Notes: a model not told the origin generated them from the letters alone. A DNA stretch of 64,000 nt from Clostridia bacterium (GCA_017934475.1 JAGBJN010000007.1:1-64000); one strand, 5' to 3'. Shown: positions 1-8,952, numbered from the stretch's first letter. Numbers and translations are program-made.

Positions 1-1
1 C

Positions 2-385
2 GAAGATGAGGAAGAAGAATATGAAGAACTTCCAGAAGTAGATGACGAAGATGAGGAAGAAGAATATGAAGAACTTCCAGAAGTAGATGATGAAGATGAG
101 GAAGAAGAATATGAAGAACTTCCAGAAGTAGATGATGAAGATGAAGAAGAAGAATATGAAGAACTTCCAGAAGTAGATGACGAAGATGAGGAAGAAGAAT
201 ATGAAGAACTTCCAGAAGTAGATGATGAAGATGAAGAAGAAGATGAAGAACTTCCAGAAGTAGATGATGAAGATGAGGAAGAAGAAGATGAAGAACTTCC
301 AGAAGTAGATGATGAAGAAGATGAAGAAGAAGAACTTCCAGAAGTAGATGACGAAGATGAAGAAGAAGAAGAACTTCCAAAAGTA
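2..385 (+). repeat. In-frame tandem repeat, mostly 45 bp units
   Basis: Nine units each end in Leu-Pro-Glu(or Lys)-Val. The ctt codon of this motif recurs at 29, 74, 119, 164, 209, 251, 296, 335 and 374, so spacings are 45, 45, 45, 45, 42, 45, 39 and 39 bp, all multiples of three. Typical unit: DDEDEEEEYEELPEV. The array continues beyond the left edge. It encodes a highly acidic, probably unstructured arm of the ATPase. Length changes in whole codons suggest slippage or unequal exchange under coding selection. Confidence 0.95.
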
Positions 386-1372
386 GATAACGAATGGAAC
401 AATAGTGGAGTATCTAATATAGAACAAAATGAAGTAGATACAGATATAGAAAAATTTAGTGAACAAAATGTTGATTTAGAAAGTCTATTAACAAAGGATA
501 AGAAAATAGTTGCCTTTGTTGGAACTTCAAAAAACGGAACTTCATTTATAGTTAATAATTTGGCAGACATGTTATCTAAACAAGGAATAAAAACTGCAAT
601 ATTAGATTTAACTAAGAATAGAAATGCATACTACATTTATACAAAAAATGAAGAAGAACTTAGAAAAATAGCATATACATGTACACAAAAATTAGTAAAA
701 GGAATACCAAATGGTATAAATGTTAATGCTAATTTAGATGTATATACTTCTTTACCAGGCGAAAATAATGAAATTGGAGAATATGGAAAAATATTAGAAA
801 CACTTGTTAAAAACTACTCACTAGTTTTACTTGATTGCGATTTTGAATCAAATTATGGTTATTTAAAAGAAGCTCAAGAAATATATTTAGTGCAAAGTAT
901 GGATGTACTAACTATACAACCTTTAACAGCATATCTTAGAGATTTAAAAGCAAAACAAGTTTTAGATCCAAATAAATTAAGAGCCGTAATAAATAAATAT
1001 ACAAGAGTAAAAGGAGTTACAGAGAAAGTTATTATTGGAGGAATGGCATTCTATAATGATCCTGCTATGTCATTTATGACAGAACTATTTAATAGGGAAA
1101 CTATTAAATACTGCACAATTCCTTTTGATGCACAAGTTTATGCAAGATACTTAGAAGATTTGATAAATTGTAATGTTACAGTTAATGGATATCAAAAAGA
1201 ATTTATTGCAGCACTTAGAAAACTAGCTAATATGGTTTATCCTTTAATAAATAATGGAAATAATGTTAATAAAGAAAAATATAATAATCCAAAATATAAT
1301 AAATATGCAAGTAAAGAAACTTTTTCAAATGAAACAAATACTACATTGGATAGAATGAAAAATAATTTTTAG
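2..1372 (+). CDS. MinD/ParA-like P-loop ATPase with acidic repeat region (5' end outside window)
   Basis: The reading frame is open from base 2 to the stop at 1370-1372, giving 456 visible residues; the true start lies outside the window. An internal ATG at 560 would delete the nucleotide-binding loop, so it is not the start. Residues 1-128 are a Glu/Asp-rich repeat array. After a short linker comes a MinD/ParA/CpaE-type core: strand KKIVAFVG, a deviant P-loop GTSKNGTSF (about 520-549), and a Walker B-like strand LVLLDCDFE (about 820-848). The P-loop lacks the usual GKT; Lys in SKNGT may be the signature lysine of the deviant Walker A. The C-terminus is Asn/Lys-rich. This resembles TadZ/CpaE or septum-site ATPases that position membrane machinery, but the cargo is unknown. 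A GAF/GGDEF-like membrane protein follows 19 bp downstream. Confidence 0.75.
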   Translation, partial: EDEEEEYEELPEVDDEDEEEEYEELPEVDDEDEEEEYEELPEVDDEDEEEEYEELPEVDDEDEEEEYEELPEVDDEDEEEDEELPEVDDEDEEEEDEELPEVDDEEDEEEELPEVDDEDEEEEELPKVDNEWNNSGVSNIEQNEVDTDIEKFSEQNVDLESLLTKDKKIVAFVGTSKNGTSFIVNNLADMLSKQGIKTAILDLTKNRNAYYIYTKNEEELRKIAYTCTQKLVKGIPNGINVNANLDVYTSLPGENNEIGEYGKILETLVKNYSLVLLDCDFESNYGYLKEAQEIYLVQSMDVLTIQPLTAYLRDLKAKQVLDPNKLRAVINKYTRVKGVTEKVIIGGMAFYNDPAMSFMTELFNRETIKYCTIPFDAQVYARYLEDLINCNVTVNGYQKEFIAALRKLANMVYPLINNGNNVNKEKYNNPKYNKYASKETFSNETNTTLDRMKNNF

Positions 1373-1391
1373 AAATAAGGAGGTGCTTTAG

Positions 1392-2489
1392 TTGATTATA
1401 GCTATCATAGTTGTGCTAGTTGCTATTATTATCTTTTTAATGATATATAACATGTCAGTTCATAAGAAAATAGATACTTACAATAACCTAAATCAGAAAA
1501 TAGTTAGCTTGAATGTTTTACAAGAATTTATGGATACAATTAGCGCAGAAAAATCACCAGATGAAAAAATAAAAAAGATTAATGAAATACTAATAGAAAA
1601 ATATGATATAAAATACTCAACAATAGTAGTTTATGATGGAGCAGAATATACTATAAAGTCAACTAATGTAGACGAAAAGCACTGGCCTGCACTAAGTACT
1701 TTGCATAATGAAGAAATATTTAAAGATAGCATTGAAACAGCAACCCCAAAATATATTACAGTTGATAAGGAAGGCGAAAGACTTCCTTATCAAAAAATGG
1801 AATTTGGGAGGGCAAAATCAGCAATGTTTTTCCCTTTATATATAGATAATGTTTATATTGGATATTGGATAATAGAAAGTGGAAAACCACATGATTTTGA
1901 TCAAATAGATACTACAATACTTGAGGTAGTTAGAAATAATATAGTTTCAGTAATAAAAACAGTTGATCAACAAGAGATAATTGAAAAAATAGTTAGAGAA
2001 GATAAATATTCTGGATTAAAAACAGCTGAATATCTATATGGAGAAGGAAAAAGAAGATTAGAACAATATGATAAAACAGCTATATGTATGTTCAAGATAA
2101 TAAATATTGTTGATATAAATGAGAAATTAGGTAGAAATACTGGAAATAATATTATTTCAGAAATTAGTAATGTTGTTAGACAAAATATTTCAGCAGAATA
2201 TGTTTTTGTTAGATACATGGGACCAAAATTTGCAATAGCATTTTCAGGAATAGATGTTGATGGAATAGATAAATTTTTAATACAATTAAAGAAAAGTGTA
2301 GAAGAAATAAAAATTAAACAAGCTGAAGAAGATTTATATGAGGATGAAAAACCTAAAGCTGTTTCACCTAAAATAAATATTGCAGTAACTACATATTATA
2401 AAGGAACAGCAATAGAGGGAACAACGAAAAAATTGGAAGAATATTTAGATTATGCGGATAGTAAAGAAAGTCAAATTAATTATATTTAG
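1392..2489 (+). CDS. Membrane-anchored GAF / degenerate GGDEF protein
   Basis: 365 residues, started at TTG 1392 because AAGGAGGTG lies just upstream at about 1377-1385. Residues 2-20 form one hydrophobic membrane segment ([18 protein letters not shown]). Residues about 40-190 look like a GAF sensor domain. Residues about 200-355 have the length and secondary-structure pattern of a GGDEF domain ([10 protein letters not shown] at its start), but the signature is replaced by MGPKFA near residue 276, so diguanylate cyclase activity is unlikely. It probably senses a ligand or binds a partner at the membrane. It is cotranscribed with the upstream MinD-like ATPase, suggesting a joint localisation or signalling role. 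The domain reading is by eye. Confidence 0.6.
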   Translation: MIIAIIVVLVAIIIFLMIYNMSVHKKIDTYNNLNQKIVSLNVLQEFMDTISAEKSPDEKIKKINEILIEKYDIKYSTIVVYDGAEYTIKSTNVDEKHWPALSTLHNEEIFKDSIETATPKYITVDKEGERLPYQKMEFGRAKSAMFFPLYIDNVYIGYWIIESGKPHDFDQIDTTILEVVRNNIVSVIKTVDQQEIIEKIVREDKYSGLKTAEYLYGEGKRRLEQYDKTAICMFKIINIVDINEKLGRNTGNNIISEISNVVRQNISAEYVFVRYMGPKFAIAFSGIDVDGIDKFLIQLKKSVEEIKIKQAEEDLYEDEKPKAVSPKINIAVTTYYKGTAIEGTTKKLEEYLDYADSKESQINYI

Positions 2490-2503
2490 GAGGAGCATAT
2501 TAT

Positions 2504-2761
2504 ATGAATGATGAGACAATGTTTTTTAAACTTCCAAAAGAAGAAAATATAGACACAAAAGAATTACTTAAAGAAGTATATGAAGCATTAACTGAAAAGG
2601 GATATAATCCTATAAATCAGATTGTTGGATATATTTTATCAGGAGATCCTACATACATAACAAGCCATAATGGAGCTAGAAATCTAATTCGTAAAGTTGA
2701 AAGAGATGAGCTTTTAGAAAAAATGGTAAAAAATTATATAGGAATAGATGAGAATAAGTAA
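2504..2761 (+). CDS. ireB: IreB family regulatory phosphoprotein
   Basis: 85 residues with the hallmarks of the UPF0297/DUF965 family: a TMFF-like start, [28 protein letters not shown] and NARxLIRK-like segments ([19 protein letters not shown]). In enterococci IreB is a substrate of the Ser/Thr kinase IreK and adjusts cell-envelope stress tolerance; the Thr residues near the N-terminus are the expected phosphosites. A strong ribosome binding site (AGGAGGAG) precedes the ATG. The order ireB-ruvX-DUF1292 is the conserved Bacillota arrangement (yrzL-yrrK-yrzB in Bacillus), which supports the call. Confidence 0.93.
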   Translation: MNDETMFFKLPKEENIDTKELLKEVYEALTEKGYNPINQIVGYILSGDPTYITSHNGARNLIRKVERDELLEKMVKNYIGIDENK

Positions 2762-2762
2762 T

Positions 2763-3182
2763 ATGAGAAAATTAGGTATAGATTATGGAGACGCAAGAGT
2801 TGGTATAGCTATAACAGATGCTTTAAATATCACAGTACAAGGCCTTGAAACAATTCATCATAATCAGAATGATAAGATTGTATTAAAAAGACTAGAAGAA
2901 ATTATTAATGAATATGAAATTGACACATTTGTTGTAGGAATGCCTTTAAATTTAAACGGAACTAAAGCAGAAAGAGTGGAAGTAACAGAAAAGTTTATAC
3001 ATAAACTTAAATGCAGATTTCCAAAAATAAAAATAGAGACAATAGATGAAAGATTAACAACTGTTGAAGCTCATAAAACTATGAATTTTCTAAATGTGGA
3101 TAAAAAGAAAAAAAGAAGCATTGTTGATACTATTTCAGCAGTATATATATTAGAAACATATATGAAAAAGATAGAAAAGTAA
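2763..3182 (+). CDS. ruvX: Holliday junction resolvase-like YqgF/RuvX nuclease
   Basis: 139 residues. The RNase H-like fold motifs are visible: MRKLGIDYGDARVGIAI with the first catalytic Asp, VVGMPLNLNGT in the middle, and ETIDERLTTVEA with the later acidic residues. I start at ATG 2763 because the protein then begins directly with the family N-terminus; an in-frame ATG at 2748 would overlap ireB by 14 bp and add five residues. The family processes 16S pre-rRNA 5' ends and was also described as a Holliday-junction resolvase; which applies here cannot be told from the sequence. Confidence 0.92.
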   Translation: MRKLGIDYGDARVGIAITDALNITVQGLETIHHNQNDKIVLKRLEEIINEYEIDTFVVGMPLNLNGTKAERVEVTEKFIHKLKCRFPKIKIETIDERLTTVEAHKTMNFLNVDKKKKRSIVDTISAVYILETYMKKIEK

Positions 3183-3195
3183 AATAAACTATTGC

Positions 3196-3225
3196 TTGAA
3201 ATAGAAAAATAGTATATGATATAAA
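3196..3225 (+). promoter_or_regulatory. Candidate sigma-A promoter for the DUF1292 gene
   Basis: TTGAAA at 3196-3201 and TATAAA at 3220-3225, with an 18 bp spacer and an extended TGA just before the -10. It lies in the 122 bp gap between ruvX and the DUF1292 gene, so that gene can be expressed on its own. Confidence 0.5.
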
Positions 3226-3304
3226 AAAATACAAATAATAAATAAAATATTATAATTGCAAATTAAGCAATATTAATATAAATAATTGAAAGGAGAATTA
3301 AAGA

Positions 3305-3616
3305 ATGGACGAAGAAAACGAAGTTCTTGATGATGAATTAGACAATATAGTAGTATTAAATGATGAAAATGGAGAAGAAGTACCTTTTGAATTTTTAGAT
3401 TTAATAGAATTAAATGGTGAACAATATGTTATACTATTACCTGTTGAGGAAGACGAAGAAGAAAGCGGAGAAGTAGTAATTCTTAAAGTAGAAGATACAG
3501 ATTCTGAAGAAGAAGAATCTTATGTTAGTGTAGATGATGAAGAAGTATTAAATACTGTATTCGAAATGTTCAAAGAAAAATTTAAAGATGAATTTAACTT
3601 TTTAGATGAAGAATAA
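3305..3616 (+). CDS. DUF1292 family acidic protein
   Basis: 103 residues, extremely acidic, with the DUF1292 pattern: ENGEEVPFEFLDLIELNGEQYVILLPVEE followed by GEVVILKVE and a C-terminal EMFKEKF helix. The function of the family is unknown; its constant position after ireB and ruvX suggests a link to envelope or cell-division physiology. The ribosome binding site GAAAGGAG precedes the ATG. The gene ends just before an intrinsic terminator. Confidence 0.88.
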   Translation: MDEENEVLDDELDNIVVLNDENGEEVPFEFLDLIELNGEQYVILLPVEEDEEESGEVVILKVEDTDSEEEESYVSVDDEEVLNTVFEMFKEKFKDEFNFLDEE

Positions 3617-3617
3617 T

Positions 3618-3651
3618 AAGGTTGGAGGTTGGTTTATATGCCAACCTTTTT
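3618..3651 (+). terminator. Intrinsic terminator after the DUF1292 gene
   Basis: The best stem is AGGTTGG (3626-3632) with CCAACCT (3641-3647), loop of 8, followed by TTTTG. An alternative outer arm AAGGTTGG at 3618-3625 can pair with the same 3' arm. Confidence 0.7.
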
Positions 3652-3669
3652 GTATTAAGGAGGACTCAA

Positions 3670-4149
3670 ATGAAGAATTTAAGTAGTTGGCTAATAGCTT
3701 TTTTCATTATAGCTTTTTGGGTATTTAGAGTAATAGTTGCGATTACTGGACAGATGGGTGTTGAATTTATGTCTAAACCATATGATAATACTGCAGAAAT
3801 AGTGTTATTATTTGTTGTTTTGGCATTAGTTCCATTTATATTTAAAAGAAAAATATTTGCTGCATTAGGATTATTAGTAGCATATGGTTGGTATTTTGGA
3901 TTTTTAGGAATACTACCAAGAATAATGCAAATTATAAATGGAGAAACAATTGGAACTAATACATATATGGACATGTTTTTTGCTTTAATAGGTATTACGC
4001 TTGCAATTGTTGCCGTATTTGATATATTATTTGATAAAGCAAGAATGAAAAATCCTGTAGATAAAGAAACAGATTGGTTTTATAAAAATGAACAATATGA
4101 TAGAAAATTAGATGAAAGAGCAGATAAAAATAATTATAAAACATTATAA
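3670..4149 (+). CDS. Four-helix membrane protein of unknown function
   Basis: 159 residues. I start at ATG 3670 because AAGGAGG sits at 3658-3664; a longer frame from 3622 would begin inside the preceding terminator hairpin. Hydrophobic segments lie at about residues 7-25, 43-58, 62-80 and 103-122, followed by a charged cytoplasmic tail (DKETDWFYKNEQYDRKLDERADK). I do not recognise a family. It is bracketed by terminators on both sides, so it is read as a short separate unit or by read-through from DUF1292. Confidence 0.7.
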   Translation: MKNLSSWLIAFFIIAFWVFRVIVAITGQMGVEFMSKPYDNTAEIVLLFVVLALVPFIFKRKIFAALGLLVAYGWYFGFLGILPRIMQIINGETIGTNTYMDMFFALIGITLAIVAVFDILFDKARMKNPVDKETDWFYKNEQYDRKLDERADKNNYKTL

Positions 4150-4152
4150 AAT

Positions 4153-4189
4153 AAAGCAAGCAGATATTTGTTACTGCTTGCTTTTTATA
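4153..4189 (+). terminator. Strong intrinsic terminator
   Basis: An 11 bp perfect stem, AAAGCAAGCAG (4153-4163) with CTGCTTGCTTT (4174-4184), loop of 10, then further T residues. It separates the membrane protein gene from the following enzyme cluster. Confidence 0.9.
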
Positions 4190-4211
4190 AACTAATAAAA
4201 GAGGAATATAT

Positions 4212-4712
4212 ATGGAAAAAAGAGATTTATACGATGAAAATAAAAAAGTAACAGGAAAGACATATGTTAAAGGAGAGCAAATACCTAAAGGTAGTTATGG
4301 AATAGTTGTTGTTATATTTATACAAAATTCGGAAGGAAAATTTCTAATCCAAAAAAGAAGTGAAAGAAAAAACGGATTATATGCATCTACAGGAGGACAC
4401 CCTAAAATGGGTGAAAGCAGTTTAGATGGAATACTTACAGAAGTTAAAGAAGAAATAGGACTTTCATTAAATCTAGAAGATATAAAATTATTTTTCTCTG
4501 GAAAATCGGAAGAAGAAAGAATGTTTTGGGATGATTATTACATAAAAATGGATATAGATGATATTAGTAAATTAGAATTACAGGAAGAAGAAGTTAGTGA
4601 AGTTAGCTGGAAAACAGAAGAAGAAATAAGAAAATTAATGGAACAAGGCAAATTCTTTAGAAATGACTTTGAAGAATTTGAAGTGTTAATTGATTGGCTA
4701 AAAAACAAGTAA
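4212..4712 (+). CDS. NUDIX hydrolase, isopentenyl-diphosphate-isomerase-like
   Basis: 166 residues. The Nudix box GHPKMGESSLDGILTEVKEE (residues about 62-81) keeps the G-x5-E and the metal-binding EVKEE, but the usual Arg of REUXEE is Thr. The N-terminus (DLYDENKKVTGKTYVKGEQIPKGSYG) resembles the Nudix subfamily related to isopentenyl diphosphate isomerase, whose members often hydrolyse nucleoside or other diphosphates. The substrate cannot be deduced. It is the first gene after a strong terminator and starts the run of small enzymes. Confidence 0.85.
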   Translation: MEKRDLYDENKKVTGKTYVKGEQIPKGSYGIVVVIFIQNSEGKFLIQKRSERKNGLYASTGGHPKMGESSLDGILTEVKEEIGLSLNLEDIKLFFSGKSEEERMFWDDYYIKMDIDDISKLELQEEEVSEVSWKTEEEIRKLMEQGKFFRNDFEEFEVLIDWLKNK

Positions 4713-4781
4713 CTCAGAAAACTTATACAAAAGTAATATAGTTTTAGTTAAAATTGCATAAAATAAAATGTAAAGGATCTG

Positions 4782-5414
4782 ATGTTTATGAGAAAAAAAT
4801 TAATTTTATTTGACTGGGGAAATATTGTTGAATCACATTTGACAGGATACACATGTTATAAAGCATGGGTAGATTTATTTAAAAAATGTGGTTATAAAGA
4901 TACTGATGAAGGTATTTTTAAGAAATTGCCAAAATACAGATTATCTGCTATTACTACAGAAGAAGAGTTCGAAGAAACCTATACAAAAATAAAAAAAGAA
5001 TTTGAATTTAATGTGGATTTTAAAAATTTTGTAAAAAATTATAATGAAATATTTGATAAAATAGATTATTATAAAGATGTGGCAGAATATGAAGTGTCAT
5101 TAAAAGATAAATGCTATATAGGAATTTTATCTAATTTATGTATTTTTGATGGTAAAAGACTAGATAGACAAGTTGATTTATCAAAATATGATTATGCTTT
5201 TTTATCATATGAGATGGGATGTAAAAAGCCTGATTTAGAAATGTTTCAAGCGGTTCAAGATAAATTACCATTTGATAAAAAGGATATATTATTAATTGAT
5301 GATAGAACAAATAATGTAGAAGCAGCAAGAGGATTTGGATGGAATGTATTCCAAGCTACAGGATTGGAATTAGATAAAATAAAAGAAGTATGTAATAAAT
5401 TTATTAATCAATAA
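4782..5414 (+). CDS. HAD-family hydrolase (YihX-like phosphatase)
   Basis: 210 residues. HAD motif I is LFDWGNIVE, with the nucleophile Asp and a Gly in place of the second Asp, as in the YihX-type branch. Motif III Lys is in CKKPDLEMF and motif IV is LLIDDRTNNVEAA. A helical cap lies between residues about 15 and 95. YihX-type enzymes dephosphorylate sugar phosphates; the substrate here is unknown. Starts are possible at ATG 4782 or two codons later at 4788; AAAGGA upstream fits either. Confidence 0.85.
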   Translation: MFMRKKLILFDWGNIVESHLTGYTCYKAWVDLFKKCGYKDTDEGIFKKLPKYRLSAITTEEEFEETYTKIKKEFEFNVDFKNFVKNYNEIFDKIDYYKDVAEYEVSLKDKCYIGILSNLCIFDGKRLDRQVDLSKYDYAFLSYEMGCKKPDLEMFQAVQDKLPFDKKDILLIDDRTNNVEAARGFGWNVFQATGLELDKIKEVCNKFINQ

Positions 5415-5438
5415 AGAATAACTGAAAGGACAAATAAA

Positions 5439-6287
5439 GTGAAAGAGAACAAAATAATAATAATAACAATGATTTTAAACTTAGTTGTAGCAATTATAAA
5501 ATTAGCTACTGGATTAATTTTTTCATTTTCAACATTAATATCAGATTCAATTCAATCATTTATAGATTTTATTACTGATATAACAAGTATAATAGCAAAT
5601 AGAATTGGAAAAAGACGTGCAAATAAAACATATCCATTTGGATATGGACAAGTATATTATTTAGCAAATTTATTTACAGGTTTTTTACTATTTTTAATTG
5701 GAATATTTATAGTTTATCAGTTTTTCTTCTTTACAGGAAAATTTGAACCAAATACAGCAATTGGCATTATACTTTTGGTTGTACTTGTATTGAAGTTTAT
5801 AGTTGTTAGGTTATTAAAAGTTTTTGGAAAAAAATATAAAAGTGAATTAATGATTGAAGCATCAAAAGAATCAAAAGCTGATTTTATTTCAACAGTTGTT
5901 GTATTAGTTGTTTTAATATTAAGTTTATTTGAAAGTTATTTACCTAGTTTTATAAATATAGATAAAATAGGTAGTTTTGGAATGGCAATATATGTTTTTT
6001 ATACATCAATAAAAATGGTAATCTCAAATATAAGAGGAATTCTTACAAATGATGAAGAAAACAACGAGATAAAAGAAGAAGTTAATAATGAATTAAATAA
6101 ATTTAAAGAAATTAAAATAAAAAGAATAAAGATAATAAAGATGTCAACATATTACAGTATTTTTATGCAAGTTGAAGTAAATGAAAAGCTTACAATAAAA
6201 GAGTATCTAAAAATAGAAAAAAGAATAAAACATCAGCTTAGATTAACTAATAAGTTGATAAGATTTATAGATATTGAACCAGTATAA
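5439..6287 (+). CDS. Cation diffusion facilitator (CDF) family transporter
   Basis: 282 residues with a GTG start preceded by GAAAGGA. About five or six membrane segments occupy residues 5-205. The CDF signature region is SDSIQSFIDFITD, containing the metal-ligand Asp pattern of TM2, and the loop KRRANKTYPFGYGQ is typical of the family. The C-terminal 75 residues form the short cytoplasmic ferredoxin-like domain. Such proteins export Zn, Fe, Mn or Co in exchange for protons; the ion is not predictable here. Confidence 0.85.
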   Translation: MKENKIIIITMILNLVVAIIKLATGLIFSFSTLISDSIQSFIDFITDITSIIANRIGKRRANKTYPFGYGQVYYLANLFTGFLLFLIGIFIVYQFFFFTGKFEPNTAIGIILLVVLVLKFIVVRLLKVFGKKYKSELMIEASKESKADFISTVVVLVVLILSLFESYLPSFINIDKIGSFGMAIYVFYTSIKMVISNIRGILTNDEENNEIKEEVNNELNKFKEIKIKRIKIIKMSTYYSIFMQVEVNEKLTIKEYLKIEKRIKHQLRLTNKLIRFIDIEPV

Positions 6288-6301
6288 AAGGAGAAGGATA
6301 T

Positions 6302-6778
6302 ATGAACGAATATATGAAAATAGCAAAAGATTTATCAGAAGAGAATTTAATAACAAACGTAGGTGGACCATTTGGAGCGTGTATTGTTAAAGATGGTAAA
6401 GTAATTGGAAAAGGATCAAATCATGTACTTGAAAATAATGATCCAACTGCACATGCTGAAGTAATGGCAATAAGAGAAGCATGTAAAAATATAAGATCAT
6501 ATGATTTAGATGGATGTGAATTATATACATCATGTTTTCCATGTCCGATGTGCTTATCAGCAATTGTATGGTCAAATATAAAAAAAGTATATTACGGAAA
6601 TACAAAAGAAGATGCAGCAAATATTGGGTTTAGAGATGATATGATTTATAATTTTATAAATGATTTAAAAGAAAATATAAAAGGAAATGATATACTTAGT
6701 TTAGAAGAAATGGACAGAAAAGAAACAATAGAAACATTTAATAAATATATAGAAAAAAGTGATAAAACAATATATTAA
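6302..6778 (+). CDS. guaD: Guanine deaminase (cytidine-deaminase-like fold)
   Basis: 158 residues. The zinc-binding motifs are TAHAEVMAI and the PCPMC pair in YTSCFPCPMCLSAI. The motifs GGPFGACIVKDGKVI, the NDPTAHAEV context and FRDDMIYNFI near the C-terminus match Bacillus-type GuaD more closely than the tRNA adenosine deaminase TadA. It would convert guanine to xanthine in purine salvage. It is 15 bp after the CDF transporter with a good ribosome binding site (AAGGAGAAGG). Confidence 0.88.
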   Translation: MNEYMKIAKDLSEENLITNVGGPFGACIVKDGKVIGKGSNHVLENNDPTAHAEVMAIREACKNIRSYDLDGCELYTSCFPCPMCLSAIVWSNIKKVYYGNTKEDAANIGFRDDMIYNFINDLKENIKGNDILSLEEMDRKETIETFNKYIEKSDKTIY

Positions 6779-6796
6779 TAATAGGTGAGATTATTT

Positions 6797-7468
6797 ATGA
6801 ATAAAAAATTATTTATACAAGCAATTTTTAAGTTTTTAATAGGCGGAATAATTATAGGAGCATTATTATTTATACCAGCTGGAACAATAGGATATTGGAA
6901 TGGCTGGATGTTTATGGGATTATTGTTTATTCCTATGTTCGTAGTAGGTTTGTTTTTAATGGTAAAAAATCCTGAATTATTAAAAAGGAGATTAAATGCA
7001 AAAGAAAAAGAGGGAGAACAAAAATTAGTAATATTACTTAGTGGACTAATGTTTTTATCTGGCTTTATAATTGCTGGATTAAACTTTAGATTTAATTGGA
7101 TAGTAATTCCAAATGCTGTTGTTATAATTTCTTCAGTTTTGTTTTTAGTTGCATATATTTTATATGGAGAAGTATTAAGAGAAAATACATATTTATCTCG
7201 TACTATTGAAGTACAAAAAAATCAAAAAGTAATAGATAAAGGATTATATGGTATTGTAAGACATCCTATGTATGCAGTAACAATTTTATTATTCCTTACA
7301 ATCCCATTAATATTAGGCTCAGTGATATCTTTTATTATATTTCTTTTATATCCAATAATAATAGCAAAAAGAATAAAAAATGAAGAGAAAATATTAGAGA
7401 AAAATTTGGAAGGCTATGTACAATATAAGAAAAAAGTTAAATATAGAATAATACCATTTATTTGGTAA
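6797..7468 (+). CDS. ICMT-like integral membrane methyltransferase
   Basis: 223 residues. ATG 6797 is preferred because AGGTGAG at 6783-6789 is at the right distance; an upstream GTG at 6785 lies inside that site. Several hydrophobic segments cover residues 8-125. The C-terminal part carries the isoprenylcysteine carboxyl methyltransferase/PEMT signature: GLYGIVRHPMYA, then RIKNEEKIL and a closing YKKKVKYRIIPFIW. In bacteria such proteins methylate phospholipids or unknown small acceptors at the membrane. Confidence 0.82.
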   Translation: MNKKLFIQAIFKFLIGGIIIGALLFIPAGTIGYWNGWMFMGLLFIPMFVVGLFLMVKNPELLKRRLNAKEKEGEQKLVILLSGLMFLSGFIIAGLNFRFNWIVIPNAVVIISSVLFLVAYILYGEVLRENTYLSRTIEVQKNQKVIDKGLYGIVRHPMYAVTILLFLTIPLILGSVISFIIFLLYPIIIAKRIKNEEKILEKNLEGYVQYKKKVKYRIIPFIW

Positions 7469-7484
7469 AATAAAAGGAGAATAA

Positions 7485-8543
7485 ATGAATATTGAAGAAT
7501 ATGGCTTAAAAGATAATATGACAAAAAACATTGATAAAGATGCAATTATTGCAAGGATAATTGCAACACATAAAGATAGATATGAAATTATCTGTAATAA
7601 AGGACAAGGCTTTGCTCAAATAAAAAGAGGAAAATATTATGATAATCCAAATAGTATTTATCCAACAACAGGAGATTTTGTGTTAATAGAATGGAATTAT
7701 ACAGGAGATAGCATGATATATGAAACTCTGCAAAGAGAAAGTTCTTTTTCTAGAACAGCGTCTTCAAGTGATAGAAATAGAGAACTACATAGTCAACATG
7801 AACAATTAGTCGCAGCTAATTTTGATTATGTTTTTATAATACAATCCTTGAATAATAATTTTAATGTAAATAGAATAGAAAGATATTTAAGTATGGCATG
7901 GGAATCAGGAGGTATACCTGTAATTGTATTAACTAAAAGTGACTTAGTCCAAAATGTTGAAGAATATATAAATGAAGTAAAAGATATAGCTTTTGGAGTA
8001 GATGTATATGCTGTTAGTAATATAACAAGAAAAGGAATAGAAGAAATAAAAAAATATTTTTCTAAAGGAAACACTATTGTATTTTTAGGATCTTCAGGAG
8101 TTGGAAAATCTTCACTTGTAAATACTCTTTATGGTGAAGAAGTGATGAAAACATCTGAAATAAGAGAAATAGATTCAAGAGGAAGACATACAACAACATC
8201 TAGAAATCTAATAATGTTACCAAATGGTGCAATGATAATTGATACACCTGGTATGAGAGAACTTGGAATGTGGGATGCAGAAGAAGGAATAAGTAAAACA
8301 TTTAAAGATATAGAAGAATATATAGGAATGTGTAAGTATTCTGATTGCACACATACTAATGAGCCAGGATGCAAAGTTCAAGAAGCAATCGAAAACGGAG
8401 AATTATCAAAAGAAAGATTTGAACAATACCTTAAATTACAAAAAGAATCAAGGTATAATACAGATTCAGATACATATCTAAAGGAAAAGAAAAATAAATT
8501 TAAGGAAATATCTAAGATAAATAGAAATAATAGAAAGAAATAA
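7485..8543 (+). CDS. rsgA: Ribosome small-subunit GTPase RsgA
   Basis: 352 residues. After an N-terminal OB-like domain (residues 25-100) comes the circularly permuted GTPase: TKSD (G4) precedes GSSGVGKSSL (G1, P-loop) and DTPGMRE (G3). The zinc-binding tail has the Cys/His cluster CKYSDCTHTNEPGC. RsgA promotes late 30S maturation and is stimulated by the ribosome. The protein is longer than the roughly 290-residue Bacillus form, through an N-terminal extension and a Lys-rich C-terminal tail, which resembles a subgroup often found outside the stp-prkC operon. It sits here among small accessory enzymes. Confidence 0.93.
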   Translation: MNIEEYGLKDNMTKNIDKDAIIARIIATHKDRYEIICNKGQGFAQIKRGKYYDNPNSIYPTTGDFVLIEWNYTGDSMIYETLQRESSFSRTASSSDRNRELHSQHEQLVAANFDYVFIIQSLNNNFNVNRIERYLSMAWESGGIPVIVLTKSDLVQNVEEYINEVKDIAFGVDVYAVSNITRKGIEEIKKYFSKGNTIVFLGSSGVGKSSLVNTLYGEEVMKTSEIREIDSRGRHTTTSRNLIMLPNGAMIIDTPGMRELGMWDAEEGISKTFKDIEEYIGMCKYSDCTHTNEPGCKVQEAIENGELSKERFEQYLKLQKESRYNTDSDTYLKEKKNKFKEISKINRNNRKK

Positions 8544-8559
8544 ATTAGGAGGAAAAAAT

Positions 8560-8952
8560 ATGAATAAAGAAGATATTAATTTAGCAAAAAAAGCAAGAAT
8601 TAATTCACATTCACCATATAGCAATTTTCAGGTAGGTGCAGCACTTAGAACTAAAAGTGGAAAAGTTTATTTAGGATGTAATATTGAAAATCATGGAATA
8701 CAATCAATATGTGCAGAAAGAACAGCTTTTGCAAAAGCAATCTCAGAAGGAGAAAGAGAATTTGAATCAATAACAGTTGTTGGTGCAAAAAAATGGGAAG
8801 AACCTACAGAAAAGTGTATGCCTTGTGGATATTGTAGACAATTTATGAGTGAATTTGTGGATGAAAATTTCAAAATTTGTGTTGTAGATAAAGATGATAA
8901 TGTCGAAGAACTTACAATAAGTGAATTATTACCACATAGCTTTGAGTTTTAA
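8560..8952 (+). CDS. cdd: Cytidine deaminase
   Basis: 130 residues. Zinc and catalytic motifs are NIENHGIQSICAERTAF (CAE) and KCMPCGYCRQFM (PCxxC). HSPYSNFQVGAAL at the N-terminus is the usual substrate-loop region. It deaminates cytidine or deoxycytidine to uridine in pyrimidine salvage. The ribosome binding site AGGAGG is 9 bp upstream. Confidence 0.93.
   Translation: MNKEDINLAKKARINSHSPYSNFQVGAALRTKSGKVYLGCNIENHGIQSICAERTAFAKAISEGEREFESITVVGAKKWEEPTEKCMPCGYCRQFMSEFVDENFKICVVDKDDNVEELTISELLPHSFEF

Noticed and set aside
2-385. Regular 45 bp repeats that might look like a CRISPR array
   Set aside because: There are no unique spacers; the units are contiguous, in frame and encode an acidic protein segment.
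560-1372. Treating ATG 560 as the start of the ATPase gene
   Set aside because: The same frame is open upstream to base 2 and the nucleotide-binding loop lies before 560.
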